Source: Didymodactylos carnosus (lineage: Eukaryota > Rotifera > Eurotatoria > Philodinida > Philodinidae). Taken from it: 64,000 bases of DNA. Positions within the stretch are counted from its first letter, which is position 1. Every line of letters starts with the position of its first letter. The DNA is taken from contig CAJNOQ010000061.1 in NCBI GenBank assembly GCA_905250885.1, positions 22,524-86,523 on the forward strand, given 5' to 3'. Under the pieces are notes generated by a model that did no database searches, was not told where the DNA came from, and saw nothing but the letters and a program-made list of their open reading frames with translations. The translations under genes and the position numbers were made by a program. Shown here piece after piece: positions 62,709 to 64,000 of the stretch.

Positions 62709-64000
62709 ACATCCCGCTGAGAAAACAGTGGAAATTAAGTATTTTTGATTTCTTATTCGATTTTAAGAACATCTTAAGTTTGTTTGAGGTGCACTACGTC
62801 CCGTCGACAAGCTCAATCTACCGTAATATTTACAGGCCTTCAAAATATTTAGTTTCCGAGATCTGGGATTAATAGCGTAGTCAAGATCTCGGATTGGTTC
62901 TTTTTCGTCAGAGAAAAAAATGTTTAATGTAGAAAAAAGATTTAGACAGATCTTTATCCACGAATAGTACCCCGTAGTTCACTTTCCCTGGAAAAATGTG
63001 AAATCTCTCGTGAGTCTCCGGGAAGTAGCTGAAAAATCCCCGGGGAGTCTCCCTTAATAACTGTGAAATCCCCCGAATCTCACTATTGACTCACTCTCAC
63101 CATTTTGTTTTGCATCTGTACAAGAATTTAAAAAGTACTCCCAGAACTATTATCATTATTATTATTAGTGAAGTCCAGAACTATTATGATCAATAATAGT
63201 TAGAAATATTAAAAAGAAGAAAAATGTCAAGCCTTTGTTACAAAAATTAGATATAAATCTAGACAACAACAAATATCGTCTTTATCTAAAGTTCAAAGTC
63301 AAACACTAGTAGTCTAAAATCCAGGAGATGTTGTAAGTTTCTGATCGTTTGTTTATCCTGAAGTATGCATATCATGTAATACTTCATTGCTTACTTTAGT
63401 CCAAATCTGAGCTGTTGTAAGTGCCAGACAAAAGAGTGCCTTAGGAAGGTCGTGTGGTAGCATCACCATTCGCTTCGTAGTATAACATAATACTCTATAA
63501 AAAAAGGGTGCCCTGAAACCTTTTAAGAGACGGTTCGTGTGGCCATCAAAATACATCGTAACATGAAAAAAATTAACATATACTTTTTATGTTCTCATTC
63601 GATTCTATGCTGAAAACTGGGGTTATGAAGAAATTTTTTAAGTTCCAGAACCATTTACCGCTGAGTTATAGAATTTTGAAAAAGGTACATTTCGAAAAAC
63701 CGTCAAAAAGCCACATTTCCAGTATTTTTGATTTGTCTTCCTCATTTTTTGTCCTAAAATTTCATGCTACGTCTCATTTGAAAGAGGAGATGAAACTGCA
63801 TCGAATAAGGTAGCACTCGGCCTTTTAGACTTGAAACTGAATTTTTAAAATACGAATGACTCGAAAAATTCGTGTTTTCAAAAGAGAATTTTTTTTAGTA
63901 AAATCAAATTTTCTCAGCCTCGTTCATAGCTTGCACAATACGCATCCGCCAAGAATTTGATGTTCTAAGAAATGAATTCGCATTCGCTGGGAATTCGTTA
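62709..64000. other. Non-coding end of the window
   Basis: Mixed AT-rich sequence. A short minus-strand frame at 63556-63353 has a protein-like look but matches no family I know. No gene can be supported. Confidence 0.4.

Noticed and set aside
1-64000. CRISPR arrays, bacterial operons or a phage-like defence system
   Set aside because: No spaced direct repeats of the CRISPR type are present, genes are intron-containing and of animal families, and no bacterial ribosome-binding layout is seen.

Overview
The window is nuclear DNA of an animal, not of a bacterium. It is AT-rich, and its genes are split by GT-AG introns, mostly 50-200 bases long, that keep reading frame across many junctions. The proteins are metazoan: alpha-catenin, an ADAM10-type sheddase, VAP, an MTHFSD-like protein, a copper monooxygenase, SNRK, Ran and a Polycomb RING protein. 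The compact introns, many short inverted-repeat transposons, a GIY-YIG Penelope-like retroelement relic and diverged inverted copies of a gene next to itself would fit a bdelloid rotifer. That placement is an inference, not something the sequence proves.

Layout. 542-10984 (+): a complete 18-exon alpha-catenin gene of about 904 codons, with inverted-repeat elements in four introns. 22131-12992 (-): a 22-exon ADAM10/Kuzbanian gene of about 803 residues. It includes a 12-base micro-exon that supplies the middle of the zinc motif, and its introns hold Tc1 and MULE transposase relics and a foldback element. 27669-24978 (-): a complete 9-exon VAP gene. 29809-32368 (+): a 7-exon gene ending in a 5-formyl-THF cyclo-ligase-like domain (MTHFSD), with an N-terminal half I do not recognise. 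39160-37871 (-): an intronless, membrane-anchored copper monooxygenase of the PHM/DBH fold with no DOMON domain. 42658-49014 (+): an 11-exon SNRK kinase gene of 899 residues with a possible prenylation tail. 53180-54009 (+): the 4-exon Ran GTPase. 58400-54639 (-): a 7-exon Polycomb-group RING finger protein of about 1079 residues. 58401-64000 has no gene I can support but has two small inverted-repeat transposons.

The genes are unrelated housekeeping, signalling and developmental genes and do not form a pathway. The one functional theme is weak: alpha-catenin and ADAM10 both act at cadherin junctions in other animals. SNRK and Ran lie in tandem, and Ran and the Polycomb gene converge with about 630 bases between their stop codons.

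The most unusual structure lies around the repeats. There is a family of three elements flanked by TTAA, and an hAT-like MITE with near-perfect 8-base target duplications. A tRNA-headed, GC-richer segment is nested in a TA-flanked foldback. An inverted, still protein-like copy of part of a SNRK exon lies just beyond the SNRK stop. Almost identical 385-base inverted arms lie between SNRK and Ran. I found no clear new multi-gene system. All exon boundaries were assigned by eye from splice signals, frame and remembered family sequences, without transcripts or searches.
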